Shown here in pieces: positions 29,387-37,381 of a stretch of DNA of 64,000 nucleotides. Position numbers and translations under genes: made by a program. Where the stretch lies: NCBI RefSeq assembly GCF_015687175.1, contig NZ_JADPQG010000004.1, positions 1 through 64,000 on the forward strand. The letters are read 5' to 3'. Position 1 is the stretch's first letter; each line of letters begins with the position of its first letter. Origin of the DNA: Reinekea sp. G2M2-21. GTDB taxonomy: Bacteria > Pseudomonadota > Gammaproteobacteria > Pseudomonadales > Natronospirillaceae. The notes beneath the pieces were generated by a model that saw nothing but the letters and a program-made list of their open reading frames with translations, did no database searches and had not been told where the DNA came from.

Positions 29387-30274
29387 ATGACGATTAAAAT
29401 ATTTGTAAGCCATGCAGCCGCTGACGAAAAGCTTGCCTCAGCATTAGTTGATTGTATTTTTTCTTGCATGGTTCTAGATGATGAAGAAGTCAGATGTACT
29501 TCTGTTCCGGGTCATAAACTTCCGATTGGCGGCGATTCAGCCAGTATTCTTCGCGATGAATTGAGTAAAACTGGTGTTGTAGTCGGTCTACTTACTCAGA
29601 ATTCTATTTCGTCTAGCTGGGTATTATTTGAGCTGGGAGCGACATGGGGAGCTAGAAAGAATTTGCAGCCTCTATTGGCTGATGATGTAGATTATGCGGA
29701 GCTTCCTGGTCCTCTATCAGGATGTCACGCAGGGAAATTGGCAGAGAAGAATGATTTAGTGCAGTTTTTTGAAGAGCTCCGAAAAGTTATAGGAGCAAAA
29801 GCACGATCAGCTGCAAAAATTGATGCTGCGATAAATCAATTAATAAAAGAGAATTTGGAATTTTCGAAAATATCATTGACGCCAAAACCACCAAAAAAAA
29901 TAAATGCAAAATCTAATATTCCTGACCCAACTATCTCTGGAATGAAGTTTTCTGAACTGACAAAGATTCTCGAGAAGGACAAAATAGTCATACCACCACC
30001 GCACAGTGGATCTGAAGAGGAAGTTGAATCGAATCTTTTGACTCTGTTTATCGCTAATCATACATCTTTCGGCGATGGTCTTCAGAGCAATTGGGACTCT
30101 GAATCTGCGGGTGGGTTCTTGTATAGAGAAGTAGGCTTAAAGTTAATACCTTATGAGTTAGTTAAATTTGACAAACTACCTGCGGCCCAAGCGAAATGGT
30201 TTAAACGGCTCATCATTTCTCCAAATGGGCAGAAGTTTATAGCTCACTTTAATAGGTTAAGGGTAAGTGAGTGA
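29387..30274 (+). CDS. TIR-domain protein (putative NADase-type effector)
   Basis: The 295-residue protein begins with a TIR domain (residues about 3-140): KIFVSHAAADEKLASALVD, a central VVVGLLTQNSISSSWVLFE strand-helix, with the WxxxE pattern W78 to E82 giving the probable catalytic Glu. The C-terminal 130 residues (PPPHSGSEEEVESNLL, then GGFLYREVGLKLIP) do not match a family I know. Bacterial TIR proteins cleave NAD+ or make signalling cADPR after infection, commonly with a sensing partner. SD GAGGAAGG precedes ATG 29387. The partner might be the nearby ATPase; that is inference. Confidence 0.75.
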   Translation: MTIKIFVSHAAADEKLASALVDCIFSCMVLDDEEVRCTSVPGHKLPIGGDSASILRDELSKTGVVVGLLTQNSISSSWVLFELGATWGARKNLQPLLADDVDYAELPGPLSGCHAGKLAEKNDLVQFFEELRKVIGAKARSAAKIDAAINQLIKENLEFSKISLTPKPPKKINAKSNIPDPTISGMKFSELTKILEKDKIVIPPPHSGSEEEVESNLLTLFIANHTSFGDGLQSNWDSESAGGFLYREVGLKLIPYELVKFDKLPAAQAKWFKRLIISPNGQKFIAHFNRLRVSE

Positions 30275-30347
30275 CCATTATCCAGCAAATCAAAGCACGA
30301 AGATGCAGCGAAGCTGCGCCGGTGTTTGAGGCGTTAAGATTCATATT
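30275..30347 (+). other. attC-like sequence after the TIR gene
   Basis: The spacer contains GCAGCGAAGCTGC hairpin arms (30304-30316), then GTGTTTGAGGCGTTAAGATTC, ending like attC right halves (GGCGTTAAG). The left core ATCAAAG (around 30287) is one base off from the complement of GTTTGAT at 29357-29363, which sits just before the TIR ORF. The match is suggestive but weak. Confidence 0.3.
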
Positions 30348-30662
30348 TTGAAGTTGAAGATAGCTATCGAAATATTGTCAGTTTTATTAATAGCATCTGT
30401 GACATTGAATATTCTGACTACACGGGTGTCTCTAGGTTATTTTGATGACAGCTACAGAGACCTAGCACAAACATATATCTTTAATTCCGAGGTGCTGGCA
30501 TCGCTTAAAGAATATGATACTGAAAAAGCAATAGAGCTACTAGCAGAGAAAAATAAAGGCCACGCGTTTTTCTTGGGGATTTTCTTCATTGAAAAGTGCT
30601 CTAAAGGAATGGGTAAGGTGTTTCAGGAATATGATGTTAAATGCCTTAACAATCGACTGTGA
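30348..30662 (+). CDS. Hypothetical protein with N-terminal membrane anchor
   Basis: The 104-residue frame starts at TTG 30348 with a hydrophobic anchor (IAIEILSVLLIASVTLNIL) and a charged C-terminal region (FNSEVLASLKEYDTEKAIEL). No family is recognised. It lies 73 bases after the TIR gene and just before a hexanucleotide repeat. The start has no strong SD. It may be the last gene of a relic cassette. Confidence 0.45.
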   Translation: MKLKIAIEILSVLLIASVTLNILTTRVSLGYFDDSYRDLAQTYIFNSEVLASLKEYDTEKAIELLAEKNKGHAFFLGIFFIEKCSKGMGKVFQEYDVKCLNNRL

Positions 30663-30684
30663 TAAAACCTACGTGAGTAACAAT

Positions 30685-30750
30685 ATCCACATCCACATCC
30701 ACATCCACATCCACATCCACATCCGCATCCGCATCCGCATTCACATCCCA
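30685..30750 (+). repeat. ATCCAC/ATCCGC hexanucleotide repeat
   Basis: Six perfect ATCCAC units (30685-30720), three ATCCGC units (30721-30738), then ATTCAC and ATCCCA variants. Unit length is six, so copy-number change keeps reading frame. The frame 30589-30813 would read repeated His-Ile/Arg-Ile; I doubt it is a gene. Confidence 0.9.
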
Positions 30751-30845
30751 GTCACCGCAATCCCCAGCACCAGTTCCGAATATGGCGATGATCTTACCAA
30801 CGAACCCCTATAATTTTGGTTTTAAAACCTACGGGGTTCACCGCC

Positions 30846-31316
30846 ATGACAGACTTCATCATTAAACCGCTTGAAAAACACATTTTTGCAGGCTTTGTTA
30901 AAGCAACCGAACAGGAATTGAAAACCCATAACGCAAAATGGATCCTGGCGGATGCCTACCCGGGTTACCCCTGCCGGGTATCGCTCGTAGAAGCTAAAGT
31001 CGGTGAGAGTGTTTCGGTACTACCATATGTTCATCACGATGTTGCCTCCCCATACCGTGCCTCCGGACCGATTTTTGTGCGGGAGCATGCAGAAACAGCA
31101 CAACCCGGTGTTAATGAAATCCCGGAGATATTACGGGAAAGAGTGCTTTCCGTAAGAGCTTACAACAATCAACACTTCATGGATCATGCCGAAATAGTGC
31201 AAGGTGCGGCATTGGAAGCCAGTATCCGAAAGTTGCTGGATAACAGCCATGTGGCGTATTTGCACATTCATAATGCAAACCCTGGCTGTTTTAATTGCAG
31301 TGTGTATCGGGCCTAA
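30846..31316 (+). CDS. DUF1203 protein
   Basis: The 156-residue protein is a clear DUF1203 member: the YPGYPCRVSLVEAKVGESV segment, PYVHHDVASPYRASGPIFVR, then VAYLHIHNANPGCFNC. The family is of unknown function, with conserved Cys and His that may bind metal. ATG 30846 is used because it begins the conserved N-terminal region (FIIKPLEKHIFAGF). It is read from a plain promoter region of about 30 bases after the preceding repeat. Confidence 0.88.
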   Translation: MTDFIIKPLEKHIFAGFVKATEQELKTHNAKWILADAYPGYPCRVSLVEAKVGESVSVLPYVHHDVASPYRASGPIFVREHAETAQPGVNEIPEILRERVLSVRAYNNQHFMDHAEIVQGAALEASIRKLLDNSHVAYLHIHNANPGCFNCSVYRA

Positions 31317-31464
31317 AGCGTTATGCAAACACGCGGAAAGTTAGAGAGGCGGTTGGGTTACATCCACGGTTATCTGGCTCTATAATCGGGCTGGCAATTT
31401 AACGAATAGGGCGAGTCTTCGAAATGCTTTTAACGGTTACTCTTTTTAAAGACGTCAAAAAATC

Positions 31465-32568
31465 ATGATTAACCGGCGTGGTTTCATTAAGACCCTCAGT
31501 GCGGTTGGCGCAGCCGCTCTGCTGGGTGCCCCGAAAGAGGTGTTTGCTATGTCAACCGATCAGAAAACCTGGTTCATGCCAGATGAGAGCGACCCACACA
31601 AACGCACCTGGATGGCCTTTGGCGCCAGTCAAAAAATCTGGGGCAGGCAGCTCTTGCCGGATGTTCAACGCAATTTGGCTTCTATCGCATTGACCATCGC
31701 CAAATACGAGCCGGTTTCCATGCTTGTTCGCGAAGCGGATATGGCGTTAGCGAGACAATTGATGGGCGACAAAGTTGAGCTGATCAGTTGCCCGCTCGAT
31801 GATTTGTGGATGCGCGATACAGGCCCCGTGTTTGTCGTCACCGCGAATGGCGAAAAGGCCGCAGTAGATTTCAATTTTAACGGGTGGGGCAAGAAACAAA
31901 CCTTTGGCAATGACGCAAAGGTGGCCGCCTTCGTTGCCCTGCGATCGGATGTGCCACGTATTGAGACCAACTTGGTGCTTGAGGGCGGCGGAATAGAAGT
32001 AGACGGTCACGGTACGGCCATCATAACCGAAAGCTGTGTACTCAATAAAAACCGCAACCCAGGTGTCACGAAAAGCCAATGTGAACAGGAGTTAAAGCGG
32101 TTGCTGGGGTTGGAAAAAATCATCTGGTTGCCCGGTATTAAAGGCAAAGATATTACCGATGGTCACACGGATTTTTATGCGCGTTTTGCTCGGCCTGGGG
32201 TTGTCATTGCGGGTTATGACCCGTTCCCGGAATCGTTCGATCATGAAGTGACAAAACGTCACCTGGAGATATTAAACCAAACGACAGATGCCAACGGTCG
32301 GAAAATTGAAGTGGTCGTTCTGGAAGCACCCGCAACCGTTCGTAAAACGTTTGATAGTGAAGACTTTGCAGCAGGTTACATTAATTTCTATGTGTGCAAT
32401 GGTGCCGTGATAGCGCCTGAGTTTGGTGACGCGGTAGCCGACGCAGCGGCAAAAAGGGAATTGCAGAAAGCGTTTCCAGGGCGTGACGTCGTACAGCTCA
32501 ATATTGATGCTATTGCCGCCGGTGGCGGGGGGATTCATTGCACCACTCAACAGGAACCACGGATCTAG
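31465..32568 (+). CDS. Agmatine deiminase/peptidylarginine deiminase family protein, Tat-exported
   Basis: The 367-residue protein starts with a twin-arginine signal (INRRGFIKTLSAVGAAALLG, cleavage near residue 28). The guanidino-modifying fold is clear: DDLWMRDTGPVF, VLEGGGIEVDG, ITDGHTDFYARF, and the C-terminal GGGGIHCTTQQEP containing the catalytic Cys, Asp, His and Glu set. AguA converts agmatine to N-carbamoylputrescine; periplasmic members act on agmatine or peptidyl arginine. Its export is unusual for an AguA. No aguB partner is nearby. Function beyond the family is unsure. Confidence 0.85.
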   Translation: MINRRGFIKTLSAVGAAALLGAPKEVFAMSTDQKTWFMPDESDPHKRTWMAFGASQKIWGRQLLPDVQRNLASIALTIAKYEPVSMLVREADMALARQLMGDKVELISCPLDDLWMRDTGPVFVVTANGEKAAVDFNFNGWGKKQTFGNDAKVAAFVALRSDVPRIETNLVLEGGGIEVDGHGTAIITESCVLNKNRNPGVTKSQCEQELKRLLGLEKIIWLPGIKGKDITDGHTDFYARFARPGVVIAGYDPFPESFDHEVTKRHLEILNQTTDANGRKIEVVVLEAPATVRKTFDSEDFAAGYINFYVCNGAVIAPEFGDAVADAAAKRELQKAFPGRDVVQLNIDAIAAGGGGIHCTTQQEPRI

Positions 32569-32800
32569 GAAATCGATTTATTGAATGACTTCCATGAATC
32601 GAATGCACAATGCTGCGAATGAATATCGGCCGATGGCCTCTGTCGAGTAGTTACCAAGTAGGCGAGTGTGAGTGGATTCGTTAGCGAAAACAAATTGCGA
32701 GTGCTTGCAGAAGCATGAAAACGCCGACTTGGTGAATGGCCTGCGTGCTTATCATCAGGAAACAGGGTAGAAAATAAACAAGTGTTGGAACAGGGAAACG

Positions 32801-33190
32801 ATGAAACCAGATTACAGCAGATACAGCTATAGCCAGCTGATTCAAGCACTGCACGCGATCGATCGGGATAAATGGCCTGACCGGGTAGAAGAGATTGAAG
32901 CGGAACTTCAAACGGATCGAATCCAGACTGAAATAAGCACAATAGCATTGAAGGAAGAAGAGTATGACCGCCAACAGGCCGACAACCATCTCAACAAGCT
33001 GAAGGGGCTACCCATCGCTTATTTACTTCTGGTGTTGGTGGTCTATGTAAACTCACCCGAATTACTAACGCTGGAAGGTCTCAAAACCGTGTCTCCGAAG
33101 TTTTGGGGGGTGATTCTGGCCAGTTTAATATTTGCCGTTTTGCAGTATTTCTATTACAAAGCCAAAACACAGGGCAGCAATAAGCGCTAA
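32801..33190 (+). CDS. Two-helix membrane protein related to the product of 5325-5720
   Basis: The 129-residue protein reads MKPDYSRYSYSQLIQALHAI, then DKWPDRVEEIE, a charged linker, and two membrane helices (residues about 70-87 and 103-119). The same layout is in the cassette gene at 5325-5720. It stands alone here with a terminator after it. ATG 32801 has GAAACG upstream but no strong SD. The function is unknown; the pair suggests a family that moved into or out of the integron. Confidence 0.65.
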   Translation: MKPDYSRYSYSQLIQALHAIDRDKWPDRVEEIEAELQTDRIQTEISTIALKEEEYDRQQADNHLNKLKGLPIAYLLLVLVVYVNSPELLTLEGLKTVSPKFWGVILASLIFAVLQYFYYKAKTQGSNKR

Positions 33191-33310
33191 CAATAAACTT
33201 TGCTTTTCAGATTAACGTTGCTTATTAGATAAACGTTGTTATGTCCATGAAGGGATGTCGGTCTACGTTGATGCCTGTTTGAAACAGGTTGAAGTCAGGG
33301 TGAAAGAACA

Positions 33311-33334
33311 AAGGGCTGCTTACAGCCCTTTTTT
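33311..33334 (+). terminator. Rho-independent terminator for the 32801-33190 gene
   Basis: AAGGGCTG (33311-33318) pairs with CAGCCCTT (33323-33330) around CTTA, followed by TTTT. It also overlaps the 3' end of the minus-strand methyltransferase gene. Confidence 0.8.
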
Positions 33335-34072
33335 GGCGACTAACAAAAACCGGTGTGCTTTGGTGTTAAAGCCGCCGGTTTGTTCAATGTGATGGTGAAG
33401 TTCTACTAGTGCTTTTTCGTACGAGGCAATGCTGAAATCCGGTATTTGCCAGGGAATGGCTTTCAGGTACAGCATGAGTGCGCCGATGTCCAGAAATCGG
33501 GTAGCAGGAAAATCCTCTTCGCGGCGCGTCACCGCAAACCCCGCTTTCTCCAGCAAAGCCCCCGCGTGGTCGGCTTCCCAAGGTTCAAAGCTTAGCTGGG
33601 GTGTATCCATTAACCGGTCGTTGATTTCGCGGTTATCACGCGCACCAACCTGTTGGGTAATGAACCTACCACCGGGTTTTAATACCCGAAAAACTTCGGT
33701 GGGGTCGAACGATTCATGCCGGTTGATGACCAGGTCGAATCGGTTATCCGGGTAGGGCAGTAGATCGTCATCCTGAATTTGGCTGACGTCAATGCCCAAT
33801 GGTGTAAGCCGGTCTCTTGCGACGGTTACGTTGGGCGGCCAGGCTTCGGTTGCGGAAACGTCTTTCGGCAGGTTCGGCAGGGAAGCCAGAAATTCCCCGC
33901 CGCCGGTGCCCATGTCCAAAACCGCATTTGCCTGGTTCAACAAGTCAATTACTAACGTGCGATAGTCCCAGTGTGGCGCTGACTCATGCCAGCGCGCCGT
34001 CAAATCACTGAAGTCCCATCCTTTTAATGACCAGTCTTCAGCTTCATCCCTATAGTGTTCGAAGGTTTTCAT
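33320..34072 (-). CDS. Class I SAM-dependent methyltransferase
   Basis: The 250-residue protein has the SAM-binding motif VLDMGTGGGEF (residues about 50-60), an acidic loop after strand 2 (SATEAWPPN) and a LLPYPDNRFDLVINRHESF motif. The substrate is not evident. It ends in the terminator at 33311-33334. The N-terminal residues EHYRDEAEDWSLKGWDFS are typical of a broad group of small-molecule methyltransferases. Confidence 0.82.
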   Translation of the reverse strand: MKTFEHYRDEAEDWSLKGWDFSDLTARWHESAPHWDYRTLVIDLLNQANAVLDMGTGGGEFLASLPNLPKDVSATEAWPPNVTVARDRLTPLGIDVSQIQDDDLLPYPDNRFDLVINRHESFDPTEVFRVLKPGGRFITQQVGARDNREINDRLMDTPQLSFEPWEADHAGALLEKAGFAVTRREEDFPATRFLDIGALMLYLKAIPWQIPDFSIASYEKALVELHHHIEQTGGFNTKAHRFLLVAKKGL

Positions 34073-34096
34073 GGGCCTCCTTATTTGAGTTATGGC

Positions 34097-34534
34097 TTAC
34101 TTCTTCTTCATACCGCGCAACACGCACGCCACGGTAAATACAATAAGCCCCAGCAGGAACAGGTAACCGCCCCAGCTGAATTCAAATACGTTCAAGAATA
34201 AATCGGCGGCAAAGTCTTGCATGGCGCCAGAGGCTTTGGCTGACAATTTGCCCAGTGTGCTGGTATCGGTCGATTTAAACAGACTCTTCAACGCGGGCAG
34301 CAGTAAGGTGATCCAAACGCCAGCCGCCGAGGCCAGAACAAACTTAGTTTGTTTGATAAAAATAAAAACCGGGGCCGATACAGCGAATAAAATGACGATA
34401 TAAGATTCCAATGCTGCAATGCGGTTGTAACTGACGTCACCGATAACCGCCATCGTGGTTAACGGTAAAAACACGCCCACAGCGAGTAGCGTTGCGGAGA
34501 GGTAAATCCACATATCGAGATTCATTTTCTTCAT
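34097..34534 (-). CDS. Four-helix membrane protein, unknown
   Basis: ATG 34534 is chosen because it follows AAAAGGAAAA; the frame further upstream to 34579 has none. The 145-residue product has four hydrophobic helices (about residues 6-24, 35-55, 61-79 and 118-138) and a charged, flexible segment between helices 3 and 4. I see no family. It sits between the methyltransferase and an XRE regulator, on the same strand as both. Confidence 0.6.
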   Translation of the reverse strand: MKKMNLDMWIYLSATLLAVGVFLPLTTMAVIGDVSYNRIAALESYIVILFAVSAPVFIFIKQTKFVLASAAGVWITLLLPALKSLFKSTDTSTLGKLSAKASGAMQDFAADLFLNVFEFSWGGYLFLLGLIVFTVACVLRGMKKK

Positions 34535-34605
34535 CGGGTTTTCCTTTTGTTTGAGTTTGTCGCCAATGTAACCAACCAACGCAACGACCGCAATTTATTT
34601 GCCAC

Positions 34606-35412
34606 TCACGAACTCCGTGGTGTGGGGTGAGCCGCGCTAAGTTGTTCAAAAAACCGCCGGGTGCGTTCATCCGACGGGAAATATTGTTCGATTGTCAGTT
34701 CCTGCAGGGTGATGTCGATCGGGGTTCCAAAGCTGGTGAGTGTTGAAAAGAGTGACAGGCTCTGGTCCGCAATAGCAAGTTCAACTGTTAGCATGGGCTG
34801 CTGATGTTGCGTGTCTGTTACCGCCCAGTGTGAGGGAAAGTCCGGGATCGCATGGAGCCGACTCAATAAGTCTGACTGGCGGTCCGTGAAGCGCCGCCGT
34901 TCTGTTAATAACCGGCTGTACAGGTGTTGAGCAACCGGTTGCCAGTTGCGGATAAACGGCCGATACCCCTTCGGGTGAAACATCAATTCCATGAGGTTAT
35001 TCGAGTCCAGGAAGTCCGGCTGTAGGCGATGAACGGCCATTGCCAGGTTCTGTTGGGCTTGGTTGACCATCAGAATGTTCCAGTCCCAATCCAATACCAT
35101 GGCTGGGTAAGGGTTTTGGTTTTCCAGAAGCATGGCCAATGCCTGGCGAACGGGTTGCATGTCTTCATGTTGCAAGGCGCGTTGGGAGTAGGCCGCCGCG
35201 TAGCCAGATTGAGCAAGCAGGGTATTGCGATCAGCGAGCGGAATATCCAGCACGTGCGCAAGGTGTAGCACCATTTCACGGCTCGGCTGTGATCGCCCGG
35301 TTTCTAAAAAGCTCAGATGCTTGGTCGAAACATCGGCGTTTAAACTGAGGTCGAGTTGGCTCATCGCCCGTTGTTTACGCCATTTTTTTAACGTTTCACC
35401 AAAAGCATTCAT
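34606..35412 (-). CDS. XRE-type regulator with MmyB-like ligand-binding domain
   Basis: ATG 35412 follows GGAAGGAAGAAGAA, and the in-frame extension to 35514 lacks an SD. The 268-residue protein has an HTH_31/XRE N-terminus (RKQRAMSQLDLSLNADVSTK, LETGRSQPSREMV) and the MmyB C-terminal ligand-binding domain (PYPAMVLDWDWNILMVNQAQQNL). It is divergent from the membrane protein at 35527, its likely target. Ligands of this family are unknown, possibly fatty acids. Confidence 0.85.
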   Translation of the reverse strand: MNAFGETLKKWRKQRAMSQLDLSLNADVSTKHLSFLETGRSQPSREMVLHLAHVLDIPLADRNTLLAQSGYAAAYSQRALQHEDMQPVRQALAMLLENQNPYPAMVLDWDWNILMVNQAQQNLAMAVHRLQPDFLDSNNLMELMFHPKGYRPFIRNWQPVAQHLYSRLLTERRRFTDRQSDLLSRLHAIPDFPSHWAVTDTQHQQPMLTVELAIADQSLSLFSTLTSFGTPIDITLQELTIEQYFPSDERTRRFFEQLSAAHPTPRSS

Positions 35413-35526
35413 GTTCTTCTTCCTTCCATGGCTGGTTTGTTTTACCTCAGAGGTAATTGCGTAAAAGTATTCTATCCAGACAATAGCGGTGTGTTTTGAC
35501 CGTTTCAATCCCAACAGGAGACTACA

Positions 35527-35913
35527 ATGACCTTACTGAACTCTTTGCCAAACGTTTTTCGCGCCAATGCGGTGTTTTGTATTGCTTGTGCGCTGGATAT
35601 GCTGTTGTTTTCCCGTCCGTTGGCGGCCCAATTGGGTGGTTTTGAACCAACGTATTTAATGTTTCTCAGCCTGGGGTTAATCGCCTTCGCCGGGTTTCTG
35701 GTCTGGGCCAGTATTGTGGGCATTGGCAAGCCATTGGCGCTGTTTGTTATCGCTGCTGACATCGGCTGGGTGGTCGGGTCGCTAATCGTGTTAGCGGTGT
35801 GGGCGAATGTGATGACGCTACTGGGTCAAGGGCTGATACTGGGCGTTGCTGTGTGTGTTCTGTTGTTCGCCGTGCTGGAACAACGGGCCTTGAAACAGCA
35901 TTGCCAGGTGTAG
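35527..35913 (+). CDS. Four-helix membrane protein
   Basis: The 128-residue protein has four hydrophobic helices (about residues 15-35, 43-64, 72-93 and 97-116) with short loops, like small integral membrane proteins of unknown function. SD AGGAG is eight bases before ATG 35527. It is divergent from the XRE/MmyB-type regulator, which likely regulates it. No family name can be given with certainty. Confidence 0.6.
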   Translation: MTLLNSLPNVFRANAVFCIACALDMLLFSRPLAAQLGGFEPTYLMFLSLGLIAFAGFLVWASIVGIGKPLALFVIAADIGWVVGSLIVLAVWANVMTLLGQGLILGVAVCVLLFAVLEQRALKQHCQV

Positions 35914-35944
35914 TTGTTTGTGCATCATGTGTTGTGAGTGATGT

Positions 35945-35996
35945 TGAGCCTTGTAGACCAACCGGAACATCCGGTTGGTCACGGTGTTTAAGGCTC
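35945..35996. terminator. Long hairpin between convergent genes
   Basis: GACCAACCGGA (35956-35966) and TCCGGTTGGTC (35970-35980) pair perfectly around ACA; outer GAGCCTT (35945-35951) and AAGGCTC (35990-35996) pair as well, with unpaired bases between. It lies between the membrane-protein gene (ending 35913) and the end of the YtrA operon, so it may serve both strands. Confidence 0.65.
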
Positions 35997-35997
35997 A

Positions 35998-36066
35998 TTA
36001 CAACACGCTTATACAGCTCACGATAACCAACAACGTTATGCAAATTCTTAAGTTAATGGCTGTCAT
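35998..36066 (-). CDS. Possible 22-residue hydrophobic peptide at the operon end
   Basis: ATG 36066 follows a strong SD (AAGGAGGCACAACC) and encodes MTAINLRICITLLVIVSCIS..., 22 residues with one hydrophobic stretch and a TAA stop (35998-36000). It lies 18 bases after the 45-residue ORF and on the same strand. The SD is better than expected for chance, but the length prevents certainty. Confidence 0.5.
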   Translation of the reverse strand: MTAINLRICITLLVIVSCISVL

Positions 36067-36084
36067 GGTTGTGCCTCCTTGTTG

Positions 36085-36222
36085 TTAGTTCAGGAACTGA
36101 ACCATACTAACGTACGATTCCCAATTTAAACGTAACCAAACCAGACTCAGCGTTGTCAGTAAGAAGAATCCGGCAATGGTGCCAAACAGTATTTTGTCTG
36201 AAAGTTTTAATCGCTTGATCAT
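36085..36222 (-). CDS. 45-residue single-helix membrane peptide, coupled to ytrA
   Basis: ATG 36222 overlaps the stop of the GntR gene (TGA 36221-36219 gives ATGA), with SD AGGAGACC. The product MIKRLKLSDKILFGTIAGFF... has one hydrophobic segment (residues about 10-30) between basic and acidic ends, so a small inner-membrane peptide is likely. No homologue is known to me. Overlap with ytrA suggests translational coupling. Confidence 0.6.
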   Translation of the reverse strand: MIKRLKLSDKILFGTIAGFFLLTTLSLVWLRLNWESYVSMVQFLN

Positions 36223-36590
36223 TGCTGGTCTCCTAAAAAGTTGCTGTATAAATGGCTCAGTTCTTCTGGCGTGACAGACAGTAAAGCTGCTTCGTGGAAT
36301 AAACGCGGCAGTTTGGTGTCGATAAACTCTTCACGCTTAGCCTGTTTAATCTTGTTCTTTCCCTGTTCGCTAACGAAGTAGCCAACGCCACGCTTGTTGT
36401 ATATCACGTCGTTTTCTTGCAAGTGTGCGTATGAGCGCATCACCGTGTTTGGATTAACCTGTACCATACTGGCGACCTCCCTGATGGATGGTATACGTTC
36501 TTCTTCGGACCATTCGTCGGTGAGTATTTTCTCCGACATGTAATCGGCTACCTGCAAATAGATAGCGCTGGTGGAATCAAACTGAATCAT
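36219..36590 (-). CDS. YtrA-subfamily GntR transcriptional regulator
   Basis: The 123-residue repressor has the short YtrA form: an N-terminal wHTH (AIYLQVADYMSEKILTDEW, RIPSIREVASMVQVNPNTVMRSYAHL) and a very short C-terminal dimerisation part. It is third in the operon, after the ABC ATPase and permease, overlapping the permease by four bases. The operator in front of the operon (38229-38256) is the expected YtrA-type TTAGTGTA/TACACTAA palindrome, so it autoregulates the whole set. Confidence 0.88.
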   Translation of the reverse strand: MIQFDSTSAIYLQVADYMSEKILTDEWSEEERIPSIREVASMVQVNPNTVMRSYAHLQENDVIYNKRGVGYFVSEQGKNKIKQAKREEFIDTKLPRLFHEAALLSVTPEELSHLYSNFLGDQQ

Positions 36591-37381
36591 AATTCGATCT
36601 CCTTCAGGCGCAGATACGAAAGCCCCCAGAAAAATAAAAAGTATCCGTAAGTAACCAGGTAGGCCATGAATTTCAGAAGGCCCATATGTTCAAACTCGAC
36701 GCCATCAGCCGTAATGCGCAGGCTGTTGCCAAAGGTCACCACGGTGTCTTCTGTCCAGTTGTGGTCATGCAGATCCATCTGTTCAACGACGCCGGAGAAC
36801 AGGAAGTCGACATTGAACGCAACGTAAAATGCGAAGCCCATTAAAAATACCGACAGTGAACCGAAGGTTTTCAACGCAGAGCGCTTCTTGAAATAGATCG
36901 CGCCGAAAAACAACAAAGGGTGCAGGCACGCGTAAAACTTGAACAGGAACCATCCCTCAGCGCTGATCGGGTTAAAAAGTGGCATGCTCTGACCCCAGCC
37001 AAATAGCATGAGGAAGAGGTTTGCCAGCATGGTGGCCACGGTGAGCACCAGCATAAAACCAACCGGAACCAGAATCAGGCTGGTCACAAAATTAGCCAGC
37101 CATTTTTCTGTGATGGTGGCCGGTAAGGTGAGCCACTGGTAAGCTATTTTTTCATGCTTAAACTCGCTGAACGTTCGGCCGCCTAATTCGATGACGGCAA
37201 TGACTAACATGGCTAATGCAAACCCAGTGTATTCACTGTGGTTGTGAGTAGGTTCGGCAAATTGACTAATCACCAACAATACCGTGAGGATGGCGAGCGC
37301 CAGCCCGACGTCTTTCCAGATGCGGTTCGGTGAAGAGTTCTGCTTCGCCAGGATCAGATTATAAATAGTGGTAGCGTTCAT
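36587..37381 (-). CDS. ABC transporter permease of the YtrA operon
   Basis: The 264-residue protein has six hydrophobic helices and no substrate-binding motif, as ABC-2-type permeases of YtrA-type operons have. The N-terminal segment ATTIYNLILAKQNSSPNR precedes helix 1 (VGLALAILTVLLVIS). Its start overlaps the ATPase stop by one base and its end overlaps ytrA by four. Together with the ATPase it probably exports a lipophilic or peptide-like compound. Confidence 0.78.
   Translation of the reverse strand: MNATTIYNLILAKQNSSPNRIWKDVGLALAILTVLLVISQFAEPTHNHSEYTGFALAMLVIAVIELGGRTFSEFKHEKIAYQWLTLPATITEKWLANFVTSLILVPVGFMLVLTVATMLANLFLMLFGWGQSMPLFNPISAEGWFLFKFYACLHPLLFFGAIYFKKRSALKTFGSLSVFLMGFAFYVAFNVDFLFSGVVEQMDLHDHNWTEDTVVTFGNSLRITADGVEFEHMGLLKFMAYLVTYGYFLFFWGLSYLRLKEIEL

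Noticed and set aside
30685-30750. CRISPR array
   Set aside because: Units are six bases with no spacers, and no cas genes are near, so it is a microsatellite.
30589-30813. ORF with repeated His-Ile dipeptides
   Set aside because: The product is mostly the hexanucleotide repeat read as protein and its start lies inside another gene. It is not a convincing gene.
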